Source: Gammaproteobacteria bacterium (GTDB lineage Bacteria; Pseudomonadota; Gammaproteobacteria; Arenicellales; JAOTYS01). From it: DNA of 8,035 nt. A program made the position numbers and the translations under genes. Each line of letters opens with the position of its first letter. Within the stretch, counting starts at the first letter, position 1. The DNA lies in NCBI GenBank assembly GCA_029861795.1, contig JAOTYS010000208.1:1-8035 (forward strand), read 5' to 3'. The notes under the pieces are model-generated. The model did no database searches, was not told the origin of the DNA, and saw nothing but the letters and a program-made list of their open reading frames with translations. Shown here in pieces: positions 1 through 5,456 of this stretch.

Positions 1-1
1 T

Positions 2-190
2 GCCGAGGACGGCGACGAGGGCATGCCTATCGAATGGCGTTTCATCGACCTGGTCACGCCCGAAGCCTACGCCGTGATGGCCAGAGGCTGGGTAAACCAG
101 GGCGTCCAGGCCGTCGGCGGTTGTTGTGGCCTCGGCGTCGAGCACATCGCCGCGCTGAAACGCGCGCTACCCGGCCGCTTGCCCGGCTAG
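2..190 (+). CDS. Homocysteine S-methyltransferase family protein, C-terminal 62 residues (5' end outside window)
   Basis: The open frame enters from the left edge and ends at TAG 188-190. Its last residues include VGGCCGLGVEHIAAL (about fragment residues 38-52). GGCC(G) is the zinc-binding cysteine pair of the Pfam S-methyl_trans family, in which zinc activates the homocysteine thiol for methyl transfer in methionine synthesis; the family includes MmuM, BHMT and the MetH N-terminal domain. Ending shortly after this motif is normal for the stand-alone enzymes. No start or ribosome-binding site is visible because only the 3' end is present. GC content is much higher than in the rest of the window, so this looks like resident chromosome and 190 like the edge of the accessory region. 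Family assignment is firm. The methyl donor (S-methylmethionine, betaine or other) cannot be told from this piece. Confidence 0.88.
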   Translation, partial: AEDGDEGMPIEWRFIDLVTPEAYAVMARGWVNQGVQAVGGCCGLGVEHIAALKRALPGRLPG

Positions 191-291
191 ACGGGGCCGA
201 ACCGCTTAAAAGAGCGATTGTCGGGTCCCTGGTCCATGTGGGATAAATGGCGCGAACACGTTCGTTCAATCACCTGTTAGATTTGCACTGA

Positions 292-874
292 CCGTCTCAG
301 CACATCTTAGTAGCGCGCAACGTCTCCGACGGTGAGCGTGAGTGGACCACCATGTCATGGGGTCTACTTCCCTTCTGGGCCAAAGATCTAAAGGTCAACA
401 AGCCCATCAACGCCAGGGGCTGAGACCGTCCACGAGAAGCCCTGCTTCCGCGAAGCGCTTAAGCATCGCCGCTGTCTCGTTGCTGCTGACGGTTACGATG
501 AGTGGCAAAAGACAGAGAGCGGCAAGCAGCCCTACTACATCACCTTAAAGCAGGACAAGCCTTTCATGTTTGCGGGACTGTGGGAGAAGTGGAAGTCCAA
601 AGCGGATCAGACCGAGCCCATTGAGACGTGTTGCATCATGACCATGGATGCAAACGCTTACTCAGCCAAGATTCACAATCGCATGCCGGTCATTGTGGAG
701 CCGCAACACTATGAGTTGTGGCTTGATCCAGATATGCATAGCAGAGGTGACCTAGAAAACGTGTTGCAACCCTACCACTGGGTTGAGAAGATGCAGGCGT
801 GGCCAGTCGGTAAGTATGTGAGTCGGCCAGACAATAACGACAAGCGGTGTTTGGAGAGAGTGAAGGTTGGCTGA
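292..874 (+). pseudogene. SRAP (SOS response-associated peptidase, YedK/HMCES-type) pseudogene, frameshifted and N-terminally truncated
   Basis: Two consecutive frames together spell an SRAP domain. Frame 1 (292-417) reads PSQHILVARN, then MSWGLLPFWAKDLKVNKPI and NAR. At the GGGG run 416-419 one surplus G puts a TGA in frame. Moving to the frame that continues from 419 restores AETVHEKPCFREALKHRRC, DGYDEW (carrying the active-site Glu of the DGFYEW motif), CCIMTMDAN, IHNRMPVIV (active-site His) and the end at TGA 872-874. SRAP proteins crosslink to abasic sites in single-stranded DNA through Cys2 of an MCGR N-terminus. That segment is missing: the frame is closed by TGA at 289-291, and the sequence from 236 shows only a doubtful trace of a start. 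Without Cys2 and with a frameshift the gene should be dead. ATG 566 opens a downstream remnant of 102 codons. The family call is strong; the exact left limit is not. Confidence 0.85.
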
Positions 875-1009
875 CTGCTGATTATTGATGCATTGGGCGA
901 CAGAACCCTTGCCTAACTTTTCGTCCGTGCGACTGTATAAATTCCTAAACACGCCCATAATCTTATCGATTCAGTTGTGGGAGGTCTTGGTGGAGGTTGG
1001 CAAATTGTC

Positions 1010-1510
1010 TTAGAACCAGCGTCGAACGCGTGCCTTGTACGAGGCGTATTCAGCGCCGAATTTGCGCCCCAAATATTGTTCTTCGCGCAGGATTACTCCC
1101 CATGTAAGCAGAACCGCAGAAACCGCCGCTAGCCAAAAAAACCAGGCGCTGTTCGCCCAGACACCAACGCCTAATTGCAGGAGCAGCATCGCGAGATAAA
1201 CCGGGTTTCGCGAAAACCTGAAAGGGCCGCATTCAACGATAGTGTTGGTCGGCTCGCTCGTTGGTATCGATGCGTCCCCAGTACGCATTGTGTACGCGGC
1301 CCAAAAAAACAAGCCAAACGAGCCCGCTGTGATAATGGGACCGACGGACACCGATATCTCCCTGGGTAGAAAGCCGAGTGGTGCGATCCAACGCCCTATG
1401 AAACCCAGTATTAGCATGACAGCAAGCAGGAGCGGCGGGTGGAACGCTACCCCAGCGTGATCAGGGAGTTCGGCCTGCTCGTTCCCAGCATTCACGGATG
1501 ATTCTCCCAT
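1010..1510 (-). CDS. Isoprenylcysteine carboxyl methyltransferase (ICMT/PEMT)-family integral membrane protein
   Basis: The product is 166 residues from the chosen ATG at 1508-1510. Hydrophobic segments lie at about 25-47, 56-74, 105-117 and 120-140. The family signature follows the second: GPFRFSRNPVYLAMLL (95-110), then REEQYLGRKFGAEYASYK (142-159) and a basic end, VRRWF. These are the SAM- and lipid-binding C-terminal motifs of bacterial ICMT/PEMT-like methyltransferases; substrates of the bacterial members are mostly unknown, so none is proposed. The frame stays open upstream to a start at 1591, but the 27 extra residues overlap the upstream gene by 40 bases and are not hydrophobic family sequence. 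The internal ATG leaves a 41-base gap and has a weak GTGAGA site, so it was preferred. It probably forms one transcription unit with the membrane protein at 1552-1881. The start is less certain than the family. Confidence 0.82.
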   Translation of the reverse strand: MGESSVNAGNEQAELPDHAGVAFHPPLLLAVMLILGFIGRWIAPLGFLPREISVSVGPIITAGSFGLFFWAAYTMRTGDASIPTSEPTNTIVECGPFRFSRNPVYLAMLLLQLGVGVWANSAWFFWLAAVSAVLLTWGVILREEQYLGRKFGAEYASYKARVRRWF

Positions 1511-1551
1511 ATATATCTCACTTTCACTCGAAGGGCTTGTTAGGTAGCGAA

Positions 1552-1881
1552 TCAGCCATAGCTTCCACTCAGCAACATCCCACCTAACCATGTTATGACC
1601 ATCGAGATGGTCCCCACCAGCGCTGCTGTTAGCGTAAATATGCCCCCTAACTTAACCAGTTCTATCTGCTCTCTGTACAGCCTATATGTAAACCCACCCA
1701 CGAGCGCGAAAATGAGAATCGCAGGGTGGGACAAAAGCCAGAGGTATCCTATCCCAAGCCACCTCTCATTCTGTCCAACCATCGGTCCAATCAAGACTAC
1801 CCCCAGCAATGTAAGCAATGATGCGCATGCAGCGAGACCCACAGAATACAGGAGAGAGTAACTCTTGCTGCTTTCATACAT
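1552..1881 (-). CDS. Small three-helix membrane protein of unknown function
   Basis: The predicted product is 109 residues and strongly hydrophobic, with likely transmembrane helices at about 11-33, 44-66 and 79-104 joined by short polar loops (QNERW near 37-41, YRLYREQIELVK near 66-77). I recognise no named family. The ATG at 1879-1881 has no good Shine-Dalgarno sequence (GCAACAAGC precedes it), which weakens the start. The next gene on the same strand, the ICMT-like methyltransferase, begins 41 bases beyond the stop, so the two are probably co-transcribed. The regular hydrophobic pattern over the whole length argues that the frame is real; the complementary strand shows no comparable protein. 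Confidence 0.6.
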   Translation of the reverse strand: MYESSKSYSLLYSVGLAACASLLTLLGVVLIGPMVGQNERWLGIGYLWLLSHPAILIFALVGGFTYRLYREQIELVKLGGIFTLTAALVGTISMVITWLGGMLLSGSYG

Positions 1882-1943
1882 GCTTGTTGCAATCTAACAG
1901 ATAATGAAACGAACGTTCTCGCCCCAATTATCGATATTCGGTT

Positions 1944-2030
1944 TCATTCAATTCGGTATGTTTTGGCCTTGAATTCATTGCGTTTGATCATAAGTTCACG
2001 TAGACGCATGAGCGCTTCTTCTTTGTCCAT
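1944..2030 (-). other. Mini-ORF of repeat copy A (28 codons)
   Basis: ATG 2028-2030 to TGA 1944-1946 encodes MDKEEALMRLRELMIKRNEF followed by eight more residues. The frame also reads without a stop upstream of the ATG (ENWGVIV), back to a TAA near 2064, so it may be the tail of a longer decayed gene rather than a gene in itself. Its core, DKEEALMRLREL, is shared with copy B (DKAEALTLLREL) and copy C (EKEEAFKRLREL). No ribosome-binding site is evident. I do not recognise the family; the segment is predicted helical and charged. Conservation of the reading frame among three diverged copies is the reason to list it. Confidence 0.4.
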
Positions 2031-2092
2031 GACGATGACACCCCAATTTTCAACTTCACCTATTGCTTATTGCTGAGGAGGAGCATTCAGAT
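1993..2092 (-). repeat. Repeat module copy A
   Basis: The plus strand reads AGTTCACGTAGACGC, then TGAGCGCTTCTTCTTTGTC, and ends at ATTCAGAT. Copy B at 3182-3291 has the same order of blocks with substitutions and about 10 bases of net length difference; copy C at 4346-4392 has only the coding core. Similarity to B continues past the mini-ORF as GAAAATTGGGGTGT versus GAGAACGGGGTGT on the minus strand, and on to a shared ATCTGAAT. The copies were aligned by eye, so limits are approximate. Confidence 0.55.
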
Positions 2093-2161
2093 TTCTCAGG
2101 CCGATGGTACATAGTTTAGGCTATAAAGCTCCACTTCGAACTTGAGAAAGGCGTGAGAGGT

Positions 2162-2188
2162 TTGATTCAGACATATGCTTGGTATACT
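2162..2188 (+). promoter_or_regulatory. Probable sigma-70 promoter of the cupin gene (extended -10)
   Basis: TTGATT (2162-2167) and TATACT (2183-2188) are separated by 15 bases, slightly short. TG at 2180-2181, one base before TATACT, makes an extended -10, which can compensate for a poor -35 or spacer. Transcription would start near 2195, leaving a leader of about 45 bases before the ATG at 2242. No operator is obvious. Confidence 0.4.
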
Positions 2189-2241
2189 TTCGAGGTTCCG
2201 GGATTCCACGCAAGACATATATCTAAGTAAAGGAACCCAGC

Positions 2242-2643
2242 ATGATCAAGCCAATCAACATCGATGACCACATTAAAGGGCTTACCGTTCTGGCAAATCG
2301 GGGCGAACACACAACCGAGGACGAAGTTGAAGCAGCATTTGCCACACTTGGGACAGGAGATTTCCGGGATGCGGGCGTATTCCTGGGGAGTTTTGACGGT
2401 AACGCTGGGTGGGAGCGTCATCTGAAAGGCGACGAACTGGTACAGATTATTGCCGGTTCAGCGCACTTCGACATCATCATCGACGACGACAAACAAACGC
2501 TTGAGCTAACTGCGGGCATGCTTGTTGTCGTGCCTCGGGGGTGCTGGCATCGATTCAGGTCCGAGGATGGAGTTACGGTACTGACTGCAACACCTCGACA
2601 CGACGAACAACATACGTTTGTTGATGATCCCAGGTCTATGTAG
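2242..2643 (+). CDS. Small cupin-domain protein
   Basis: The product is 133 residues, one cupin barrel and little else. Motif 1 is the stretch GWERHLKGDELVQIIAG (56-72); it keeps His60, Glu65 and Gly72 of the G-x5-HxH-x3,4-E-x6-G pattern, but the first His is replaced by Glu58. Motif 2 is VVPRGCWHRF (96-105) with Pro98, Gly100 and the metal-ligand position His103. The set Glu58/His60/Glu65/His103 could still bind a divalent metal. Single-domain cupins range from isomerases and dioxygenases to sugar or ligand sensors, so no substrate is assigned. The ATG is preceded by AAGGA with 8 bases spacing, which supports this start, and by a plausible promoter. The gene stands alone; a minus-strand gene fragment begins three bases after its stop. 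It appears intact. Confidence 0.85.
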   Translation: MIKPINIDDHIKGLTVLANRGEHTTEDEVEAAFATLGTGDFRDAGVFLGSFDGNAGWERHLKGDELVQIIAGSAHFDIIIDDDKQTLELTAGMLVVVPRGCWHRFRSEDGVTVLTATPRHDEQHTFVDDPRSM

Positions 2644-2646
2644 AAG

Positions 2647-2770
2647 TCAGAGCTTGAACTGCACCACCATCAGCTTGGTGCATTCGCGACCGATGAATGC
2701 CCAGTCCTCGCTCCAGTTGCACTTTGGAGCGTCAAACTTACCGGTGTGGTTCCTGAAAAATCGTCTGCGC
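2647..2770 (-). pseudogene. C-terminal fragment of an unidentified protein
   Basis: Read on the minus strand, the frame that ends at TGA 2647-2649 gives RNHTGKFDAPKCNWSEDW, then AFIGRECTKLMVVQFKL. The composition (aromatic and Gly residues in a regular pattern, a natural basic end) is that of a real protein C-terminus, not of a shadow frame. Upstream of about 2770 the frame turns into Arg/Ser-rich sequence that overlaps the transposase remnant, so the gene was cut there, probably by the insertion. No start is available. It faces the cupin gene tail to tail with three bases between the stop codons. I do not recognise the family. A perfect 7-bp inverted repeat (TGCACCA 2660-2666, TGGTGCA 2676-2682) lies inside it and has no T-tract. 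Confidence 0.4.
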
Positions 2771-2780
2771 GAGCTTCTTG

Positions 2781-3040
2781 GGCTGCTACGCGGCAGTATT
2801 CGTGGTGAAGCCCACCTACACGTTTAAGCGAAACTATGTTCCCTCGTTCTTTCGAGTGTATTTCACGACCGTCCGGAGCATCTTTATAGAGTGAAAGGTG
2901 GGTCCGCGTTGTAATAGTCAATGTATTCAGAAAGAATGCACTTTAGATGGCGTTATCCGAGAACGACCACGTGATCTAGGCATTCCCGGCGGATAGAGCC
3001 AATCACTCGTTCGGCATAAGGGTCGTTTCCGAGTGAGGAG
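2781..3040 (-). pseudogene. Insertion-sequence transposase remnant (rve/DDE integrase core, C-terminal part)
   Basis: The minus strand from about 3040 reads NDPYAERVIGSIRRECLDHV with VVLG, a TAA stop (2953-2955) where Glu is usual, then RHLKCILSEYIDYYNAD. A frameshift near 2898-2905 leads into RTHLSLYKDAPDGREIHS and IVSLKRVGGLHHEYCRVAA. This order (AERVIGSIRRECLDH, YYN..RTHLSL.KDAP, VGGLHH.Y.R.AA) is the typical C-terminal third of a widespread group of rve-domain transposases related to IS3/IS481 enzymes; the catalytic Glu belongs to the ERVIGSIRRE stretch. The N-terminal two thirds are absent, and at least one nonsense and one frameshift change are present, so the element is long dead. No terminal inverted repeats were found. 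Exact IS family not assigned. Confidence 0.8.
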
Positions 3041-3050
3041 CCAGAAGTCG

Positions 3051-3067
3051 GAGGGGAAGACCCCCTC
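3051..3067. other. Small perfect hairpin
   Basis: GAGGGG (3051-3056) and CCCCTC (3062-3067) can pair around a 5-base loop. It lies just upstream of the transposase remnant (minus strand) and has no T-tract on either side, so it is not a convincing terminator. It may be a leftover of the insertion sequence. Confidence 0.3.
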
Positions 3068-3150
3068 ATGAAGGCAAGAACTAGCAAATGCTATTGTTAA
3101 CTTCAGGAAGGACCGATAGGAGTCAAGCCAGGAAACTGGCCGAACTCGGC

Positions 3151-3225
3151 TCAGTCCTTCACCTCCGAGTGCATAGTATGCAGTTCACGTAGAAGCGTGA
3201 GCGCTTCTGCTTTGTCTGTCAGCAC
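3151..3225 (-). other. Mini-ORF of repeat copy B (24 codons, GTG start)
   Basis: GTG 3223-3225 to TGA 3151-3153 encodes a peptide whose core is TDKAEALTLLRELHTMHSEV. The residues before the GTG (SGAI) continue the same frame back to a TGA. It matches copies A and C in the DK.EAL..LREL block. The absence of a ribosome-binding site and of an ATG suggests a decayed 3' end of a gene, not an active one. Confidence 0.35.
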
Positions 3226-3291
3226 GATGGCACCTGAGAGTATTCAGCACACCCCGTTCTCGAACCCACGTATAAGCTGATCGATTCAGAT
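3182..3291 (-). repeat. Repeat module copy B
   Basis: The plus strand reads AGTTCACGTAGAAGC, TGAGCGCTTCTGCTTTGTC, and later ACGTATAAGCTGATCGATTC. It matches copy A block by block, and the first 45 bases match copy C. A short related stretch, ATCGATTCAG followed by GGAGGTC, also occurs near 966-990, next to the ICMT-like gene, but lacks the mini-ORF. Confidence 0.55.
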
Positions 3292-3450
3292 ACGGAGGTC
3301 GGTCATAACTTTGTATGCTGGCCGTCATTGGTCATCGGTACAATATTCAGCAGACCCGAACCGATGTACGCTAGGACTTTCGCGGGGGAGGTGTTTCTAT
3401 TCACACATTATTTCTCCGTTGCTCATATTTGCTTTGAGAGGAAGGTGGAT

Positions 3451-3648
3451 ATGTCAATCTCGAACGTGTGTGTCGTATCGATCGGGAAAAGGGCTAATCC
3501 CGCTAACGGAGACGCAGGCTATCAGGGCCCCGAGCGGCGCAAGGGAGAACGGCGCGAGCAATCGGCTCACAGGGTCGAGTTTCATTTCAAGCAGCGGAAA
3601 AGGTCAACTGTCGATCCGGCTGTCGGCAACGATGCCTGGAAATTCTAG
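3451..3648 (+). CDS. Small basic protein with GPERR motif, function unknown
   Basis: A 65-residue product begins at ATG 3451, preceded by a strong GAGAGGAAGGTGG ribosome-binding region; upstream in-frame starts (3328, 3370) lack such a site. The middle, YQGPERRKGERR (24-35), is an arginine-rich motif seen in small bacterial proteins of unknown function and near PilZ-type sequences. The flanks are rich in basic residues (KQRKR at 47-51) with an aromatic end, WKF. There are no membrane segments or signal peptide. The gene points the same way as the cysteine-rich mini-protein 90 bases downstream, and a co-transcript is possible. The ribosome-binding site and motif make it credible as a real gene; no function is proposed. 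Confidence 0.55.
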   Translation: MSISNVCVVSIGKRANPANGDAGYQGPERRKGERREQSAHRVEFHFKQRKRSTVDPAVGNDAWKF

Positions 3649-3657
3649 GTCTCTGTT

Positions 3658-3670
3658 GAGTTTCAAACTC
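3658..3670. other. Short palindrome between two small genes
   Basis: GAGTTT and AAACTC flank a single C, giving a perfect 13-base inverted sequence ten bases after the stop of the 65-residue gene and 69 bases before the next ATG. It could be a protein-binding site. No T-tract follows, so it is not a classical terminator. Confidence 0.25.
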
Positions 3671-3738
3671 GCAGCAGTTTCGCATGAGAGACTCGAATAG
3701 TCGCTTGAAGACAAGCAGAACAGATAGCAGGTGGAACG

Positions 3739-3921
3739 ATGAGATGCTGTGAAAACTGCGAGTTTTGGAATCAGCCGCTTCCGGCGTCAAACAATCGCGG
3801 CCAGTGTCGGAGGTACGCACCGTGCCCGCCGAGACCAGCAAATGGTCGATATGAATGGCCGCTAACTGAGCCCGGTGACTGGTGCGGTGAATATCGCAAG
3901 CAAAGTGCCCCAGCATCATGA
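3739..3921 (+). CDS. Cysteine-rich mini-protein, probable zinc-binding (CENCxFW type)
   Basis: The product has 60 residues. The conserved pattern is CENCEFW (4-10), GQCRRYAPCP (21-30) and WPLTEPGDWCGEY (40-52). Cysteines 4, 7, 23 and 49 are spaced to make a four-cysteine metal site; Cys3 and Cys29 are extra. The layout Cxx C-x-FW ... GxCRR-x-P ... WPxT...DWCGE(F/Y) recurs in small uncharacterised proteobacterial proteins and resembles a rubredoxin-like or zinc-ribbon fold. Function is unknown. The ATG is preceded by AGGTGG at suitable distance, which fixes the start. A longer frame on the opposite strand (3587-3943) is its shadow and lacks any motif. The gene appears intact and probably shares a transcript with the 65-residue gene upstream. 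Confidence 0.75.
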   Translation: MRCCENCEFWNQPLPASNNRGQCRRYAPCPPRPANGRYEWPLTEPGDWCGEYRKQSAPAS

Positions 3922-4233
3922 GATGCGGCAGCATAATGCCCATCGCGCACTCTGAAGGTGTCGTGCCACGGACTGTGGGTTCTTCAGGTCGCTTGCCGAC
4001 TTGCTAAGTAATGCGGGAGTCAGGCTCCACGCAGGGTTTTTTGCGTCAAGTAGCGTGGTACCTTTTGACGAGTAGTTGCCCTTACCGATCTTGCCAGACG
4101 CTGCTCCCGCGACGAGTCAGAAATCCCCCACGAATACGACCACCGCGCTGTTGCTAGTAACTTGTCATATTTTGTGGTTATTTGCTGTTTAGTACGCCAT
4201 GAGCGCACCACGAATAGATGTCGAATCGAAAAA
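3922..4233. other. About 310 bases without a recognisable gene
   Basis: A minus-strand frame is open from 4259 to 4020 (79 codons), but it has no ribosome-binding site, no recognisable motif and a random-looking composition. I see no tRNA, terminator with T-tract or repeat here beyond a TTTTTT run at 4037-4042. Confidence 0.4.
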
Positions 4234-4395
4234 TCATCCGGAAGCTTGAAGGGTAACACCAGATGGGACTGTTCTGGATGAGATTGCCATCGCCTCCGGC
4301 CGCAGGGCCCAAGTTTCGCGCATGATTTCGGTACGCTTTGTCACGAGTTCGCGCAAACGCTTAAACGCTTCTTCCTTTTCGTTCAGTGCACCCAT
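4234..4395 (-). CDS. Small ORF of repeat copy C, 53 residues, function unknown
   Basis: ATG 4393-4395 to TGA 4234-4236. The first 22 residues, starting MGALNEKEEAFKRLREL, align with the mini-ORFs of copies A and B and are predicted to form a charged helix. The rest (TEIMRETWALRPEAM, then a Ser/Thr-rich tail) has no counterpart in A or B, so the ORF is either the fullest member or a remnant extended into unrelated sequence. The ATG has no Shine-Dalgarno sequence and is preceded by two in-frame stops (TAG TAA), so a decayed gene is as likely as a live one. The MORN fragment ends 30 bases upstream on the same strand. No known family recognised. Confidence 0.4.
   Translation of the reverse strand: MGALNEKEEAFKRLRELVTKRTEIMRETWALRPEAMAISSRTVPSGVTLQASG
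4346..4392 (-). repeat. Repeat module copy C (coding core only)
   Basis: The plus strand reads AGTTCGCGCAAACGC, then TTAAACGCTTCTTCCTTTTC. It matches the first 35-45 bases of copies A and B, mostly with third-position differences, and loses similarity where their ATTCAGAT end would be. Copies A, B and C start 1189 and 1164 bases apart. Confidence 0.5.
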
Positions 4396-4425
4396 TTACT
4401 AAAGTGTGCTTGTCAGGGGATCCGT

Positions 4426-4638
4426 TCACCATCCGGAGATATCCATGTTCCTCGGCCATGCCTTAAGCCATTCACAAACGGACCCTCCCACCGTTTGGCC
4501 TGGCATTGAGCCGTTTGGCCCAAATGTCAGGATGCCAAGCCCATGTAATTTCCAACCCCTAAATTGACCCTCATAGCGACCACCGCCCGCCCAAATGAGG
4601 AAGCTCTGACCGTCTATGGGCCATTGGCTGCAGCACCC
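4426..4638 (-). pseudogene. MORN-repeat protein, C-terminal fragment
   Basis: The minus-strand frame ending at TGA 4426-4428 contains GGRYEGQFRGWKLHGLG, then ILTFGPNGSMPGQTVGGS. This is one MORN repeat (YEGxF..G..HGxG.xTFxxG) and the start of a divergent tail that ends CEWLKAWPRNMDISGW. MORN repeats form beta-hairpin ladders in proteins of many functions, so none is assigned. The frame is closed upstream by TGA at 4639-4641 and holds no usable start. Proteins of this type normally carry several repeats, so this is a 3' piece. It lies 29 bases downstream of the PPOX-class gene on the same strand. A 10-base direct repeat, CCGTTTGGCC at 4491-4500 and 4511-4520, and an inverted repeat (CAAACGG 4475-4481, CCGTTTG 4491-4497) fall inside it. 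Confidence 0.6.
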
Positions 4639-4667
4639 TCATGGAGCCACCCACTCCCATCGCCCGC

Positions 4668-5078
4668 TCATGGCCGCGTGTGCTCGAAGAGAAGTTCGCT
4701 GTACCGTACTTTGTCCGCTCTTACCACGAGAACTACATGTCCCTCTCCGACCCCCCAGGGAAACGGCTTGCCTGTGTACTTATGGGCTATGGCATCCATG
4801 ATCTCCAAGCACTGATCTGGACGTCGTTCTATAACCTCGCCTCGAATCTGCGCTTCACGGTAGGGGTTCTGCTGGTCAATTACGGACAGACCAATTTGCT
4901 CGTCACGACGAGTATTCTTTGCCTTTAATGTGCCTTCGCCTGTGCCGACGAGGAGAAGGTCGCCTTCCCGGCCGACCCACACCGGGGCCACCTGAGGCGA
5001 TCCATCACGCATTATGGTTGCGAGATGCCCAAAATTTGGCCTATCGATCAGGAGTTTGACTTGGTCGGATAGTTTCAC
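4668..5078 (-). CDS. PPOX-class (pyridoxamine 5'-phosphate oxidase-fold) flavin/F420-dependent protein
   Basis: The product has 136 residues and covers the whole domain: FGHLATIMRDGSPQVAPVW (16-34), strand LLLVGTG (41-47), KAKNTRRDEQIGLSV (52-66), YREAQIRGEVIE (73-84), YTGKPFPWG (101-109) and a closing strand VVLVVRADKVRY (115-126). This is the split-barrel fold of PPOX-class proteins, close to the group annotated as F420-dependent in actinobacteria. In proteobacteria the cofactor may be FMN or heme, and the substrate is unknown. The start is GTG at 5076-5078 with a weak GGGTG seven bases upstream; no ATG precedes the conserved region. Length is normal and no frame damage is visible. Plus-strand frames at 4564-4928 are shadows of this gene. 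Confidence 0.85.
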   Translation of the reverse strand: MKLSDQVKLLIDRPNFGHLATIMRDGSPQVAPVWVGREGDLLLVGTGEGTLKAKNTRRDEQIGLSVIDQQNPYREAQIRGEVIERRPDQCLEIMDAIAHKYTGKPFPWGVGEGHVVLVVRADKVRYSELLFEHTRP

Positions 5079-5456
5079 TTTGGTACACCCGTCAGATCAG
5101 GTCGCAATCATCACATATATTCGGTTCGAAGGACCGCAATTTTAACCTAAAAAAACTGCGAAAATACGAATTCCTATATGTAACTCTCGCGTGGTTTGCT
5201 AATTATCCGAAAAGCCTATTTCATTTTTTCATTTCCGCAAAAAAACAGGCGATATCTACTTAGTTGAGAATAGGTACAGAATCTGTATGCCCCCAAGAAA
5301 TTTCATCATTTATTTATACGTAGTGAAAAACTCTTTAAAAGGATGCTGGCTTAGTAGTAAGCAAAAGCACTTATGGCAAATTCCTACCGCGAAAAGCGCG
5401 TGACGGACAGCAAAGCCATTTATAGGATGAGATGATCGAACAAAAGAATTTTCATA
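5079..5456. other. AT-rich intergenic DNA, 378 bases
   Basis: The stretch is clearly richer in A and T than its surroundings, with runs such as AAAAAAA near 5240-5246. The only frame of note is ATG 5373 to TGA 5435 (20 residues, MANSYREKRVTDSKAIYRMR), which has gene-like codons but no recognisable relative. The left part should hold the promoter of the PPOX-class gene. No repeat or RNA gene was recognised. Confidence 0.4.

Noticed and set aside
1536..1898. GTTRRRY/RYYYAAC-type motifs around the 109-residue gene (GTTAGGT near 1539, GTTAGAT on the minus strand at 1892-1898), reminiscent of integron attC ends
   Set aside because: Neither has a complementary partner 50-140 bases away that could form the attC hairpin, no integrase is present and neighbouring genes are on both strands.
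2167..2421. Minus-strand frame with CPKCGKCC-type cysteines
   Set aside because: It is fully antisense to the well-supported cupin gene, which has a promoter, ribosome-binding site and both cupin motifs.
2660..2682. TGCACCA/TGGTGCA hairpin as terminator of the cupin gene
   Set aside because: No T-tract follows, and it falls within a fragment that codes on the other strand.
3587..3943. 118-codon minus-strand frame
   Set aside because: It overlaps two supported plus-strand genes, has no motif and no ribosome-binding site.
4020..4259. 79-codon minus-strand frame
   Set aside because: No recognisable motif or ribosome-binding site, and it overlaps the start of the copy C ORF end in another frame; probably chance.
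4475..4520. CCGTTTGGCC direct repeat and CAAACGG/CCGTTTG inverted repeat as a regulatory site
   Set aside because: They lie inside the MORN coding fragment, where Gly-Pro-Asn-Gly-type codons can produce them, and no gene start is near.
4564..4928. Several plus-strand frames of 60-95 codons
   Set aside because: They are shadows of the PPOX-class gene and the MORN fragment on the minus strand.
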